A DNA stretch of 33,366 nucleotides from NCBI GenBank assembly GCA_938039195.1, contig CALHVK010000043.1:1-33366 (forward strand), written 5' to 3'. Below the pieces are notes generated by a model that made no database searches, had not been told where the DNA came from, and worked only from the letters and a program-made list of their open reading frames with translations. Within the stretch, counting starts at the first letter, position 1; the number at the start of each line of letters is the position of its first letter. This document shows positions 8,666-17,209 of the stretch, piece after piece. This DNA comes from an uncultured Carnobacteriaceae bacterium. GTDB taxonomy: Bacteria; Bacillota; Bacilli; Lactobacillales; Aerococcaceae. The translations under genes and the position numbers were made by a program.

Positions 8666-10627
8666 TTAACGTTTAATAATTTTATAGTAACTACGTGACG
8701 TGATTTGGTACACGATGAGATACACCACCACAAAGATAGCACCAATCACAATTGTCGCGTTCAGCGTTACGTTGCCGTCAACCCCGAAGAGCTGAATAAT
8801 CTTACGATACATCTTGAAGGCAAATGCGGTATGGATAAACGCCGTCACAAGCGGCAAGAAGAATACGATTAGCACTTGACGATTGATGGATTTTTTGATG
8901 GTCTTTTGATCGATACCGAGTTTTTGTAGGATTACGAAACGGTCACGGTCTTCGTACCCTTCAGAAATTTGTTTGTAGTAAATGACAAGGACTGCGCCGA
9001 TGAAGAACGCAACTGAAAGAAGTGCTCCTACAAAGAGTAAACTCCCCATAAATCCGTAGATGTCTTTGGCCGCATCCTCTCTGCTTCCAACCGTGATGGA
9101 ATCGTCATTGCTTGCTTCAAGCACGTTGACGTAGGCCTCAAACTCTTCTGTTTTAGCCTGAATGTCTGTCGATGTATTCCACAATGCGTAATAGAATCCA
9201 CGGCCAAGTTTACTGTCTATCATCTTTGTTGGATCCTTTACAACGGCTACATAAACGTTATCTGCAACATATGGCAATTGTGGCAATTTTTCTTTAAAGT
9301 CGCCAGTCTCCATCATCTCTTTGACTTGAAGCGTTAATTGCCCATTCACACGAATTGCCGAAACATTTTTATCGTCTCCTTTGACCAGACCAAGAACGGC
9401 TTCATTGTCACTTGGGTGATAATTCGTTCCGAAGATACGATTGTAATCATCCGCAGAAAGGAAAGTAATGAACGCAGCTGGGCTATCTCCCGGATATACC
9501 CCCTCGATGTCCACACCGCCCTCCATACTCTTTGCAGCACGAAGCACGCTAAGGTAATTCATTTCATTGGTAACGGTGCCTTTCGATTGCGCCTTCATCT
9601 TGCTGATTTGTTCTGAAAGTTGGCGAATCGTTGAAGTATCTTCGACGAATGCCGTTGCCGAATAATCTGTTGGATAGCTTTTCTTTAATAAATCAGCTGT
9701 CCCTGTTTGCAAGGCGACCGTTGTAGCTAATGTGACAAGTACCATCGTTGATAAAATACAAATACTTGCAAGTCCCGCAGCATTTTTACGCATACGGAAT
9801 TTTAAATTGGAAATTGAAATAAAGTTCGTTGGTTGATAAAAGAGTTTTTTATTCTTCTGCAAAAGGCTTAATAACGCAATTGACCCTGCATCAAATAAAA
9901 TATACGTTGCTAATATTACTAAAAGAACGGCTATGAAGAAAAAGTATAATGCTGAAACCGGCGCTTCAATGGTTTGCGACATATAATACGCTCCCCCGAG
10001 AAGTCCTGCTCCAATCAGTGCACGAAGAAGGATAAAACGTCCTTTCGTCTCTCCTTTTTTCTTCTCCGAAAGCATTTCTAACGGACGGCTCATGTACATC
10101 TTTGTCGCATTTAAGAAGAAGACCACTCCGAAAATAAACGCCATTGAAATCAGTACAAAACCGACACTCCCTAGTTGCAATGAATACTCAATTCCGATTG
10201 GAATTTGAATAAGCTTCAATAATACCGCAAACGAGAAACGATGAAACACGATTCCAAGTAGAACCCCTAGTCCCACGCTCACAATTGAAAATAGAAGCAA
10301 TTCGATAAAGCTTAACAATTGAATATTTTTCCGATCCAGTCCCAAGATGCCGTATAAACCATATTCTTTCGAGCGGTTCTTCGTCACGAAGGCATTCGCA
10401 TAAAGAATCGTTAAGAGCGCTACGAGCTGAACCACAATTACTCCAAAGCCCAATGTTTGCGCAATGGCTCCCCCTCCACGAAGAGTGGAAAGCTCAGGCA
10501 TCGCAGATAAGGCGTGCGTGATATAGAGAATCATCGTCACCATAATGGTCGTCAGTGCATACGGCAAATATAATGAATGATTCTTTTTTAGATTCGATGT
10601 CGCCATCGAAAAAATGAGTTTAAACAT
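8666..10627 (-). CDS. BceB-type ABC permease (peptide-antibiotic detoxification/sensing), copy 2
   Basis: A 653-aa FtsX-domain permease of the BceB/YxdM/VraG type. The hydrophobicity gives about ten membrane helices, with a large polar domain at roughly 310-500 between helices 7 and 8 that in this family faces outside and senses peptide antibiotics. The start is the ATG at 10625-10627, with AGAGGTGA upstream and an 8-base overlap (ATGTTTAA) with the ATPase stop. It is a paralogue of the 11554-13524 permease. The last ~135 residues and the N-terminal helices are very similar, whereas the outer domain has diverged. No BceRS two-component pair lies in the window. Substrate is unknown; bacitracin- or lantibiotic-like peptides are the usual ones. 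Confidence 0.85.
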   Translation of the reverse strand: MFKLIFSMATSNLKKNHSLYLPYALTTIMVTMILYITHALSAMPELSTLRGGGAIAQTLGFGVIVVQLVALLTILYANAFVTKNRSKEYGLYGILGLDRKNIQLLSFIELLLFSIVSVGLGVLLGIVFHRFSFAVLLKLIQIPIGIEYSLQLGSVGFVLISMAFIFGVVFFLNATKMYMSRPLEMLSEKKKGETKGRFILLRALIGAGLLGGAYYMSQTIEAPVSALYFFFIAVLLVILATYILFDAGSIALLSLLQKNKKLFYQPTNFISISNLKFRMRKNAAGLASICILSTMVLVTLATTVALQTGTADLLKKSYPTDYSATAFVEDTSTIRQLSEQISKMKAQSKGTVTNEMNYLSVLRAAKSMEGGVDIEGVYPGDSPAAFITFLSADDYNRIFGTNYHPSDNEAVLGLVKGDDKNVSAIRVNGQLTLQVKEMMETGDFKEKLPQLPYVADNVYVAVVKDPTKMIDSKLGRGFYYALWNTSTDIQAKTEEFEAYVNVLEASNDDSITVGSREDAAKDIYGFMGSLLFVGALLSVAFFIGAVLVIYYKQISEGYEDRDRFVILQKLGIDQKTIKKSINRQVLIVFFLPLVTAFIHTAFAFKMYRKIIQLFGVDGNVTLNATIVIGAIFVVVYLIVYQITSRSYYKIIKR

Positions 10628-11387
10628 GGATTTCACCTCTATTTGCCATCGCAGTTAATGTTTCTGAAATCAACTCGAACATTTGTTGATCACTTCTTCC
10701 TTCACGGTACAATTGATTATAAATCAAGCCGTCTTTAATGAAAAGAACCCTTTTAGCACGACTTGCAGCAACCGTACTATGCGTTACCATCAAAATCGTT
10801 TGTCCGTTTTCATTGATTTTGTCGAATAAATCTAATGTATTGCTTGCCGATTTTGAGTCCAACGCCCCTGTTGGTTCGTCGGCTAAGAGTAAGCTTGGGT
10901 CTGTAATCATCGCACGGCCAATCGCCACACGTTGTTGTTGACCACCTGATAATTCATATGGATATTTCTTCAGTAAGTCTTTAATTCCTAGCATTTGCGC
11001 AATCGGTTCGACCTTTTGCTTCATTTCTGAAATTGGACGGCGAGCCAACACGAGCGGCAACACCATATTATCATAGACCGATAAGGTTTCTAATAAGTTG
11101 AAGTCTTGGAAGACAAACCCTAAGTGGTCACGGCGGAACTCTGTAAGAACTTTAGCAGAGATATTTTGAATATTTTCTCCGTTTAAAAAGACAGACCCAG
11201 CAGTTGGACGGTCGAGAGTCGCTAAAATATTTAATAGCGTGGTTTTCCCTGAACCCGATTCCCCCATCACGGCTACGTATTCGCCTTCTTCAACAGAAAA
11301 GCTGATGTCTTTGAGCGCTGTTACTTCAGCAGCCCCAAAGCGCGTTTGATATTTCTTTTGTAAATGTTGTACATCTAATAATGTCAT
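10620..11387 (-). CDS. BceA-type ABC ATPase, copy 2
   Basis: A 255-aa ATPase with Walker A GESGSGKTT, signature LSGGQQQR, Walker B LLLADEPTGALD and the switch His in VTHS, typical of the MacB/BceA/LolD group. The ATG at 11385-11387 is preferred over the upstream GTG because AAAGGGTGA precedes it. By eye it differs from the copy-1 ATPase at about 18 of 255 positions (about 93% identity), so the duplication is fairly recent or kept alike by gene conversion. It overlaps the permease gene by 8 bases. Confidence 0.9.
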   Translation of the reverse strand: MTLLDVQHLQKKYQTRFGAAEVTALKDISFSVEEGEYVAVMGESGSGKTTLLNILATLDRPTAGSVFLNGENIQNISAKVLTEFRRDHLGFVFQDFNLLETLSVYDNMVLPLVLARRPISEMKQKVEPIAQMLGIKDLLKKYPYELSGGQQQRVAIGRAMITDPSLLLADEPTGALDSKSASNTLDLFDKINENGQTILMVTHSTVAASRAKRVLFIKDGLIYNQLYREGRSDQQMFELISETLTAMANRGEIHV

Positions 11388-11479
11388 TGTTTTCACCCTT
11401 TACTTTCATTTGTTGAACTTAGTATAGCCCACTCATAAAGGGAAATCATGACACTATCCTATCATTTTATCCCCGTTTC

Positions 11480-11493
11480 TTACATTTTTGTCA
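11480..11493 (-). promoter_or_regulatory. BceR-type binding box upstream of Bce-type operon copy 2
   Basis: On the minus strand the 14-mer TGACAAAAATGTAA fits the TNACA-N4-TGTAA inverted repeat described for BceR-like response regulators. It is about 50 bases upstream of a TATACT -10 (about 11422-11427) that has no good -35, as expected for an activator-dependent promoter. The -10 is about 35-40 bases upstream of the ATPase start. The binding role is inferred from the motif. Confidence 0.55.
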
Positions 11494-11510
11494 CTTTGGA
11501 AAAAACACAA

Positions 11511-11538
11511 AAAAGAGGCTTCGCAAGGAAACCTCTTT
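11511..11538 (-). terminator. Terminator after Bce-type operon copy 1
   Basis: AAAAGAGG at 11511-11518 pairs with CCTCTTTT at 11532-11539, flanked by an A-rich run that becomes a T run on the minus strand. It lies 15 bases past the copy-1 permease stop and separates the two tandem operons. Confidence 0.75.
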
Positions 11539-11553
11539 TGGATTTGTAGAATA

Positions 11554-13524
11554 TTAACGTTTAATAATGCGATAGTAACTACGTGAAGTGATTTGGTACA
11601 CGATGAGGTACACCACCACAAAGATGGCCCCAATCACGAGTGTTGCATTTAGTGTGACGCTGCCGTCAACCCCGAAGAGTTCGATAATCTTACGATACAT
11701 CTTGAAGGCAAACGCTGTATGGATAAACGCTGTAACAAGCGGTAAGAAGAATACAATCAACACTTGACGGTTGATAGATTTCTTAATGGTCTTTTGATCA
11801 ATCCCGAGTTTTTGTAAAATCACAAAGCGGTCACGGTCTTCGTATCCTTCAGAAATTTGTTTGTAGTAAATAACAAGCACTGCGCCGATGAAGAATGCGA
11901 TAGAAAGTAGTGCCCCTACTAAGAGCAAGCTTCCCATGAAGGCATATAAGGTTTTGGCCTCTTCGTGCTTACTATGCAATGCTAACTTTTCTGTCTTATA
12001 TTGACTCAATACATTCTTATACGCTGCCCATTCAGCATCCCGTGATGCAAACGGTGTAGTTGTATTCCAAGTAAAGTAATACATGGCTTGACCCGCTGCT
12101 GGATTCATAAATTGCATTGGGTCTTTTACAATCCCCACGTACTGATTATCCGCCACATATGGTAATTGCGGCATCACTTTCGCGTATGGAGTCGCATCAA
12201 TCATTTCTTTGACTTTAATCGTTGCATTATAAACAACCGAATACGTCTTCACTTCTGAAATCTTCTTAACGTCTCCTTTAATATGGCCGACAATCATTTC
12301 TTTATCGCCAACCGTGTAGTTCGTTCCAAACATTTGATTATATTGATCCACAGAAACAATGGTGAACATCGCTGCAGGACTATCTCCTGCATTCACATTC
12401 GCAAAGTCAAACCCATTCTCCATACGTTGTCCAAAGCGAATCACATTTAAGAATGTCTTCTCATCTTTCACTTGGCCTTTCGTTTGTTCCTTAATCTTTT
12501 GTACGATAGGAGGATATTGATTCATTTCATTTTCTACTATAAAGTACGCTACTGCAGAGTAGTCGGTTGGGTAATTCCGATCAAGCGTTGCCGTTGTTCC
12601 TCGTTGTAGCGCTACGGTTGTCGCCATTGTAACAAGTACCATTGTAGAAAGGATACACACACTGGCAAGTCCGGCAGCATTTTTACGCATACGGAATTGT
12701 AAGTTTGAAATCGAAATAAAGTTCGTTGGTTGATAGAACAACTTCTTATTCTTTTGTAAGATGGATAGAAGCGCAATCGACCCCGCATCGAATAAAATGT
12801 AAGTCGCAATAACTACTAATAATACTGCTAAGAAGAAGTATAAGAGAGCTTTAACAGGTGACTCGATGGATTGTGACATATAGTATGCACTCCCAAGAAT
12901 CCCTAGACCGATGATGGCACGAACGGTAACAGCGCGGCCTTTCTTCTCCCCTTTTTTCTTCTCTTTTAATAATTCAAGCGGACGGCTCATGTAAATCTTC
13001 GTTGCATTAATAAAGAACACAAGAACAAAGATGGCAACCATCGTTAACAGAACCGCAATAATACTTCCGAATTGGAATGAATAGTGAATACCGACATCGT
13101 ATTGAATGAGTTTCAATAGAATCGCAAATGATGCCGCATGGAAAATCACACCGAGGATTAACCCTGCACCAATGCTTAACACGGCAAAGATAACTAACTC
13201 AATAAAGCTGAGCAATTGAATATTCTTACGGTCAAGACCAAGAATACCGTATAAACCGAATTCTTTCGCACGGTTTTTCATCACGAAAGCATTCGCGTAA
13301 AGTACGACCACGAGGGAAACGACTTGAACAATCACGAATCCGAAGCTAAGTGTTTTGGCCATCGCTGACCCGCCCTCTAGATGAGCGAACTCCGGCGTTG
13401 CAGCAAGTGCATTCGTTACATATAGAACCACTGTCACCATTATCGTTGCGAGTGCAAATGGTCCATAGAGCGCACGGTTCTTACGTAAGTTCGTAATCGC
13501 CATGGAACGCAGTAGATTAAACAT
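11554..13524 (-). CDS. BceB-type ABC permease, copy 1
   Basis: A 656-aa FtsX-domain permease with the same layout as the 8666-10627 protein: about ten helices and a large outer domain at about 310-505. That domain holds the variable part (for example RNYPTDYSAVAYFIVENEMNQ here against a different sequence in copy 2). The C-terminal block beginning FMGSLLLVGALLSIAFFIGA is nearly identical in both. The start is the ATG at 13522-13524, with CAGAGGTGAGG upstream, overlapping the ATPase gene by 8 bases. Divergence limited to the sensing domain suggests different ligand ranges. Confidence 0.85.
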   Translation of the reverse strand: MFNLLRSMAITNLRKNRALYGPFALATIMVTVVLYVTNALAATPEFAHLEGGSAMAKTLSFGFVIVQVVSLVVVLYANAFVMKNRAKEFGLYGILGLDRKNIQLLSFIELVIFAVLSIGAGLILGVIFHAASFAILLKLIQYDVGIHYSFQFGSIIAVLLTMVAIFVLVFFINATKIYMSRPLELLKEKKKGEKKGRAVTVRAIIGLGILGSAYYMSQSIESPVKALLYFFLAVLLVVIATYILFDAGSIALLSILQKNKKLFYQPTNFISISNLQFRMRKNAAGLASVCILSTMVLVTMATTVALQRGTTATLDRNYPTDYSAVAYFIVENEMNQYPPIVQKIKEQTKGQVKDEKTFLNVIRFGQRMENGFDFANVNAGDSPAAMFTIVSVDQYNQMFGTNYTVGDKEMIVGHIKGDVKKISEVKTYSVVYNATIKVKEMIDATPYAKVMPQLPYVADNQYVGIVKDPMQFMNPAAGQAMYYFTWNTTTPFASRDAEWAAYKNVLSQYKTEKLALHSKHEEAKTLYAFMGSLLLVGALLSIAFFIGAVLVIYYKQISEGYEDRDRFVILQKLGIDQKTIKKSINRQVLIVFFLPLVTAFIHTAFAFKMYRKIIELFGVDGSVTLNATLVIGAIFVVVYLIVYQITSRSYYRIIKR

Positions 13525-14284
13525 GTTCCTCACCTCTGTTTGCCATCGCAGTTAATGTTTCTGAGATTAATTCAAACATTTGTTGGTCCGTTCTTCCTTC
13601 ACGGTACAATTGGTTGTAAATTAAACCGTCTTTAATGAAAAGAACGCGTTTGGCACGACTTGCGGCAACTGTACTGTGTGTTACCATTAAAATCGTTTGT
13701 CCATTTTGATTAATTTTATCGAATAAATCTAATGTATTGCTTGCTGATTTTGAGTCTAATGCCCCTGTTGGTTCATCGGCTAAGAGTAAGCTTGGGTCTG
13801 TAATCATCGCACGACCGATTGCCACACGTTGTTGTTGACCTCCAGATAATTCATATGGATATTTCTTCAATAAGTCCTCAATGCCTAACATTTCAGCGAT
13901 TGGTTGAACTTTCTTTTCCATTTCGTCGATTGGACGGCGTGCTAACACAAGTGGCAATACCATATTGTCATACACGGATAATGTTTCTAATAAGTTAAAG
14001 TCTTGGAATACGAACCCTAAGTGGTCACGACGGAATTCCGTTAATACTTTATCTGAAATCTTTTGAATGTCTTCTCCGTTTAGAAGCACGGTTCCATCTG
14101 TTGGACGGTCGAGTGTCGCTAAAATATTTAATAGCGTTGTTTTACCAGAACCAGATTCCCCCATGACTGCCACATATTCGCCTTCTTCTACTGAGAAGTT
14201 AATATCTTTTAACGCAGTCACTTCAGCGGCTCCAAAGCGTGTTTGATAAACTTTTTGTACGTGTTGTACATCTAATAATGTCAT
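13517..14284 (-). CDS. BceA-type ABC ATPase, copy 1
   Basis: A 255-aa ATPase with all motifs intact: GESGSGKTT, LSGGQQQR, LLLADEPTGALDSKSASNT. The ATG at 14282-14284 follows AAGGGTGA. It is the paralogue of the 10620-11387 ATPase. A possible -10 (TATACT on the minus strand, about 14317-14322) lies upstream, but I find no BceR-type box before it, unlike copy 2. It pairs with the permease at 11554-13524. Confidence 0.9.
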   Translation of the reverse strand: MTLLDVQHVQKVYQTRFGAAEVTALKDINFSVEEGEYVAVMGESGSGKTTLLNILATLDRPTDGTVLLNGEDIQKISDKVLTEFRRDHLGFVFQDFNLLETLSVYDNMVLPLVLARRPIDEMEKKVQPIAEMLGIEDLLKKYPYELSGGQQQRVAIGRAMITDPSLLLADEPTGALDSKSASNTLDLFDKINQNGQTILMVTHSTVAASRAKRVLFIKDGLIYNQLYREGRTDQQMFELISETLTAMANRGEEHV

Positions 14285-14528
14285 TGTTGTCACCCTTCAT
14301 TTGTTAATAGATACTCATAGTATACCTTAAATGATAAAAAAATACATTGTATTCTATAATCTTTCCAATCTAGAGACTTTTTTGAGTAAAAAACCGGTCA
14401 ATCGGCTCGTTTTGAAGCGAATTTAAGCGAAATCCGAACGATGTGTTATTTTATATCTATTTTAGGCTATAAAAATCATGAATAACGAACTATAAATAAA
14501 TATTATAACTAAAAGTATGTTTTTAAGA

Positions 14529-14557
14529 TTGACTTTTCACAAACTATCCAGTATCCT
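14529..14557 (+). promoter_or_regulatory. Promoter of the T-box-luxS operon
   Basis: TTGACT at 14529-14534, a 17-base spacer, then TATCCT at 14552-14557. Transcription would begin near 14564, just before the T-box leader. The remaining 14323-14528 stretch is AT-rich and holds no gene I can see. Confidence 0.6.
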
Positions 14558-14565
14558 ATCTATAT

Positions 14566-14820
14566 AACATATTGAAACGCAATGAAAAGAAGAGTAAAAA
14601 ATTAACCTTTATAGAGAGCTTACGGACGGTGCAAGTAAGCAAGTCGTTATTTTTGAACATGATCTTTGAGCAGATTGTCCGAACACTTAAGACAATCCGG
14701 GTACTCCCGTTATCATTGACCCGTAACTACTACGGGAAGGTCTTCCCTTGAAGACGAACAAAGGTGGTACCACGACTGCAACTCGTCCTTTTAGCAAGAG
14801 CTAGAAGTGCGGGCTTTTTT
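14566..14820 (+). ncRNA. T-box riboswitch leader, probable methionine (AUG) specifier
   Basis: The T-box sequence AGGTGGTACCACG is at 14762-14774. A terminator follows: CTCGT and CTTTTAGC pair with GCTAGAAG and GCGGG, ending in TTTTTT at 14815-14820. Upstream is a stem I with the conserved AGAGAGC, and a distal GGTGCAA loop near 14613-14640. The specifier region is GAACATGA: an AAAAAATTAAC/GTTATTTTT helix lies on one side and AAAGA/TCTTT on the other, opposite an AGAGTA motif. This makes ATG at 14659-14661 the specifier. Uncharged tRNA-Met would then pair with the leader and allow read-through into luxS-metQ-mtnN. The amino-acid assignment is inferred from this fold and the downstream genes. 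Confidence 0.85.
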
Positions 14821-14858
14821 ATTTTCGTTTCATTAAAACTAACTTAGGAGGTAATCAC

Positions 14859-15332
14859 ATGGCTGAAGTAGAAAGCTTTACACTAGACCACAATAAGGTT
14901 ATTGCACCTTACGTTCGCTTAATCGCAAACGAACACGGTAGGAAAGGAGACGTCATCTCTAACTTTGACATCCGTTTCTTACAACCGAATAAACAAGAAA
15001 TGCCAACAGGTGTCGTTCATACATTCGAACACTTATTAGCGGACTTACTCCGCGACCGCTTGGAAGGAATCATCGACATCTCTCCATTTGGATGCCGTAC
15101 TGGTTTCCATTTAATCCTTTGGGAAGAACGTTCTCCTGAAGATATTGCACGCGCATTAAAATCAACACTTGAAGAAATCGTCGAAAAGATTCAATTCGAA
15201 GATATCCAAGGCGTCTCTGCCGTACAATGCGGAAACTACCGTGACCATTCATTATTCGGCGCGAAAGAATACGCAAAACAAGTATTAGAACAAGGCATCA
15301 GCATTGACCCATTCGTTCGCAAAGTTATTTAA
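14859..15332 (+). CDS. luxS: S-ribosylhomocysteine lyase, autoinducer-2 synthesis
   Basis: A 157-aa LuxS, full length for the family. The metal ligands H54 and H58 are in HTFEH with Glu57, and C124 is in QCGNY; the catalytic Cys79 is in FGCRTGF. It cleaves S-ribosylhomocysteine to homocysteine and DPD, the AI-2 precursor, in the cytoplasm. AGGAGG lies 7 bases before the ATG. It is the first gene behind the T-box and is followed by metQ and mtnN, so the two enzymes of S-adenosylhomocysteine recycling are made together. Confidence 0.97.
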   Translation: MAEVESFTLDHNKVIAPYVRLIANEHGRKGDVISNFDIRFLQPNKQEMPTGVVHTFEHLLADLLRDRLEGIIDISPFGCRTGFHLILWEERSPEDIARALKSTLEEIVEKIQFEDIQGVSAVQCGNYRDHSLFGAKEYAKQVLEQGISIDPFVRKVI

Positions 15333-15386
15333 TCCATCGTTATTCAGTAAGAAACAGTAGACACCTAGACTGGAGGAAACCCCTAT

Positions 15387-16274
15387 ATGAAATTAAAAAC
15401 TATCGCTAAATCCCTAATCGCCCTTTCTGCTGCATTCGTCTTAGGCGCTTGCGGTAACAACACTTCTAGTTCACAAAGCTCGCAAAGCTCACAAGCAGCT
15501 TCTGACTCAGGACTTAAAACAGTCAAAATCGCTTCTGTCGGCTCTGATGCAGACATCTGGAGACACATCGCTGAGTCTGAACAAGCGAAAAAAGCAGGCC
15601 TAAAAATCGAAGTACAAGAAATTAACGGCGGTGTGCCATTAAACGAAAGTGTGGCAGACGGAACTGTGGATGCCAACGCCTTCCAATCAATCGGCTACTT
15701 AAAAGGATTTAACGAAGCCAACGCAAACAAACTTGTTCCAGTTGGTACTACGTATATTGAACCAATGGGGCTTTACTCTAAAAAGGTAAAATCACTTAAC
15801 GACCTACCAAACGGTGCGAAAGTGGCATTACCAGATAACCCATATAACACTACTCGTGCACTACGCTTATTAGAAAGCGCTGGTCTAATCAAATTACCAA
15901 GCGACTTCAAAGACGGCACTGGCACTCCTAGCGACATCGTAGAAAACAAGAAAAACCTTGAATTCCTACTGATCGATGACACTACAAGCGTACGTGTGTT
16001 AGACGACACTGATTTAATCGCTATCGGAAACACAATCGCCCTTGAAGGTGGTTTAAACGTATTAAAAGACTCTCTTTTCTATGAAAAAGCAGACAAATCT
16101 ACGATCACAAGTATCAACGTGATTGCCGTGAAAGCAGAAAATGCCGATAAAGAAGAATACAAAAAATTAGTGGACCTCTATCACGACCCAGAAATCCAAA
16201 AATTCATTTCTGACAAGTTCGCAGGAACAAAAGTGGAAGTGAAGAAACCTATCTCTGAAGTGTGGGGTAAATAA
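15387..16274 (+). CDS. metQ: Methionine-binding lipoprotein of the MetNIQ ABC importer
   Basis: A 295-aa NlpA/MetQ family lipoprotein. The signal ends in LGAC with Cys22 and is followed by a Ser/Gln-rich linker. The mature part begins KIASVGSDADIWRHIAES and has GGVPLNESVADGTVDANAFQ, typical of MetQ. TGGAGG precedes the ATG. No MetN ATPase or MetI permease lies nearby, so the protein must work with a transporter encoded elsewhere. Placement behind a Met-type T-box and beside luxS and mtnN supports methionine as ligand, though other NlpA proteins bind D-Met or dipeptides. Confidence 0.88.
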   Translation: MKLKTIAKSLIALSAAFVLGACGNNTSSSQSSQSSQAASDSGLKTVKIASVGSDADIWRHIAESEQAKKAGLKIEVQEINGGVPLNESVADGTVDANAFQSIGYLKGFNEANANKLVPVGTTYIEPMGLYSKKVKSLNDLPNGAKVALPDNPYNTTRALRLLESAGLIKLPSDFKDGTGTPSDIVENKKNLEFLLIDDTTSVRVLDDTDLIAIGNTIALEGGLNVLKDSLFYEKADKSTITSINVIAVKAENADKEEYKKLVDLYHDPEIQKFISDKFAGTKVEVKKPISEVWGK

Positions 16275-16277
16275 TCC

Positions 16278-16970
16278 ATGAAGATTGCTATCGTTGCAGC
16301 GATGAAAGAAGAGTTGCATCCATTCGAAGCTCATTTTGCACCAGGCAAAGTCCTCTTTGAAAAAGGGCCTATCCGACTCCTAGAAGTACACGAGAACTTA
16401 TATCTTGTACAGTCAGGCATCGGAAAAGCCAATGCCGCTGCCGCTGCTGCATGGTTATGCGACAAAATTCATCCTGACCTCATCATTAATACCGGGACCA
16501 CAGGAAGCTTTAATCCAGCATTCGACTTGGCCGATGTCATCGTTTCTACAAAATTCGCCTATAGCGACGTGGACGCCACCGGTTTCGACTACGCCTGGGG
16601 ACAAGTCCCTCAGATGCCAGCCGATTATCCTGTAGATGCTTATTTACACGGAAAAATTGTCGAACTACTCCGCGAAAAAGTGAGTGGATTTAACATTCAA
16701 ACCGGCTTTATCGCAACCAGTGACTCGTTTATGAGTTCGGTCGATGCCGTTAGTACGATTCGCGAAAAATTACCAGACATCGTTGCTAGCGATATGGAAG
16801 CTGCTCCCATTGCACAAGTGGCTAGCTTCTATAACGTGCCCGTACTAAACGTGCGTGGCGTGAGCGACCATGTGGGCGGAGATGCCCCTGATACTTTCGA
16901 GGAAACACTCGAAAAAGCATCTCAAAACGCATTCGAAGCAGTGCGTATTATCGTTGAACATTTCCTATAA
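16278..16970 (+). CDS. mtnN: 5'-methylthioadenosine/S-adenosylhomocysteine nucleosidase
   Basis: A 230-aa MTA/SAH nucleosidase (Pfs). Family residues are present: E12 in AAMKEELHPF, the TGTTGSF loop at 72-77, E174 in SDMEAAP and D197 in RGVSDH. It removes adenine from SAH, giving the S-ribosylhomocysteine that LuxS uses, and from MTA. It starts 3 bases after the metQ stop, so it depends on read-through of the same transcript. A strong terminator follows. Confidence 0.95.
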   Translation: MKIAIVAAMKEELHPFEAHFAPGKVLFEKGPIRLLEVHENLYLVQSGIGKANAAAAAAWLCDKIHPDLIINTGTTGSFNPAFDLADVIVSTKFAYSDVDATGFDYAWGQVPQMPADYPVDAYLHGKIVELLREKVSGFNIQTGFIATSDSFMSSVDAVSTIREKLPDIVASDMEAAPIAQVASFYNVPVLNVRGVSDHVGGDAPDTFEETLEKASQNAFEAVRIIVEHFL

Positions 16971-17001
16971 ATCTCCCTAGATTTACGCAAACGCTAAATG
17001 C

Positions 17002-17035
17002 AAAAAGGAGCGCAGGCTTGTCCTCGCTCCTTTTT
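17002..17035 (+). terminator. Terminator of the luxS-metQ-mtnN operon
   Basis: AAAAAGGAGCG pairs with CGCTCCTTTTT around a CAGGCTTGTCCT loop region; it lies about 30 bases past the mtnN stop. Confidence 0.85.
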
Positions 17036-17104
17036 GTGTATTTTATTACTGCTAGTTAACGCAAAAGAGATCATTAAAAGCACTATTTACGTAAAAAAAA
17101 CAAT

Positions 17105-17188
17105 GAAAAAGAATCAGTGGTTTGAAAGAGTGCGAGGCCCTCACCGGTGCCCCACTATGACTCTTTCAATAACAAACTGATTCTTTTT
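17105..17188 (+). repeat. Structured intergenic repeat, copy C (deletion derivative)
   Basis: Only the outer stem and the 3' junction remain. AAAAAGAATCAGT...GAAAGAGT at 17106-17131 pairs with GACTCTTTC-AATAA-CAAACTGATTCTTTTT at 17159-17188. Between them is a short stretch ending CACCGGTGCCCCAC, matching the GGT junction of copies A, B and D. The linkers ATGYGAATTA and TTTGARGCTT and both inner hairpins are absent. It lies between convergent mtnN and panE-like genes. With its terminal A/T runs it could act as a two-way terminator. Confidence 0.65.
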
Positions 17189-17209
17189 TGTTCTTATTTA
17201 TGTTCTCTT

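Noticed and set aside
14380..14450. Possible fifth copy of the structured repeat (CCGGT and TTTTGAAGCGAATT segments)
   Set aside because: Parts of the linkers appear, but not in order, and no hairpins or outer stem of the right layout form.
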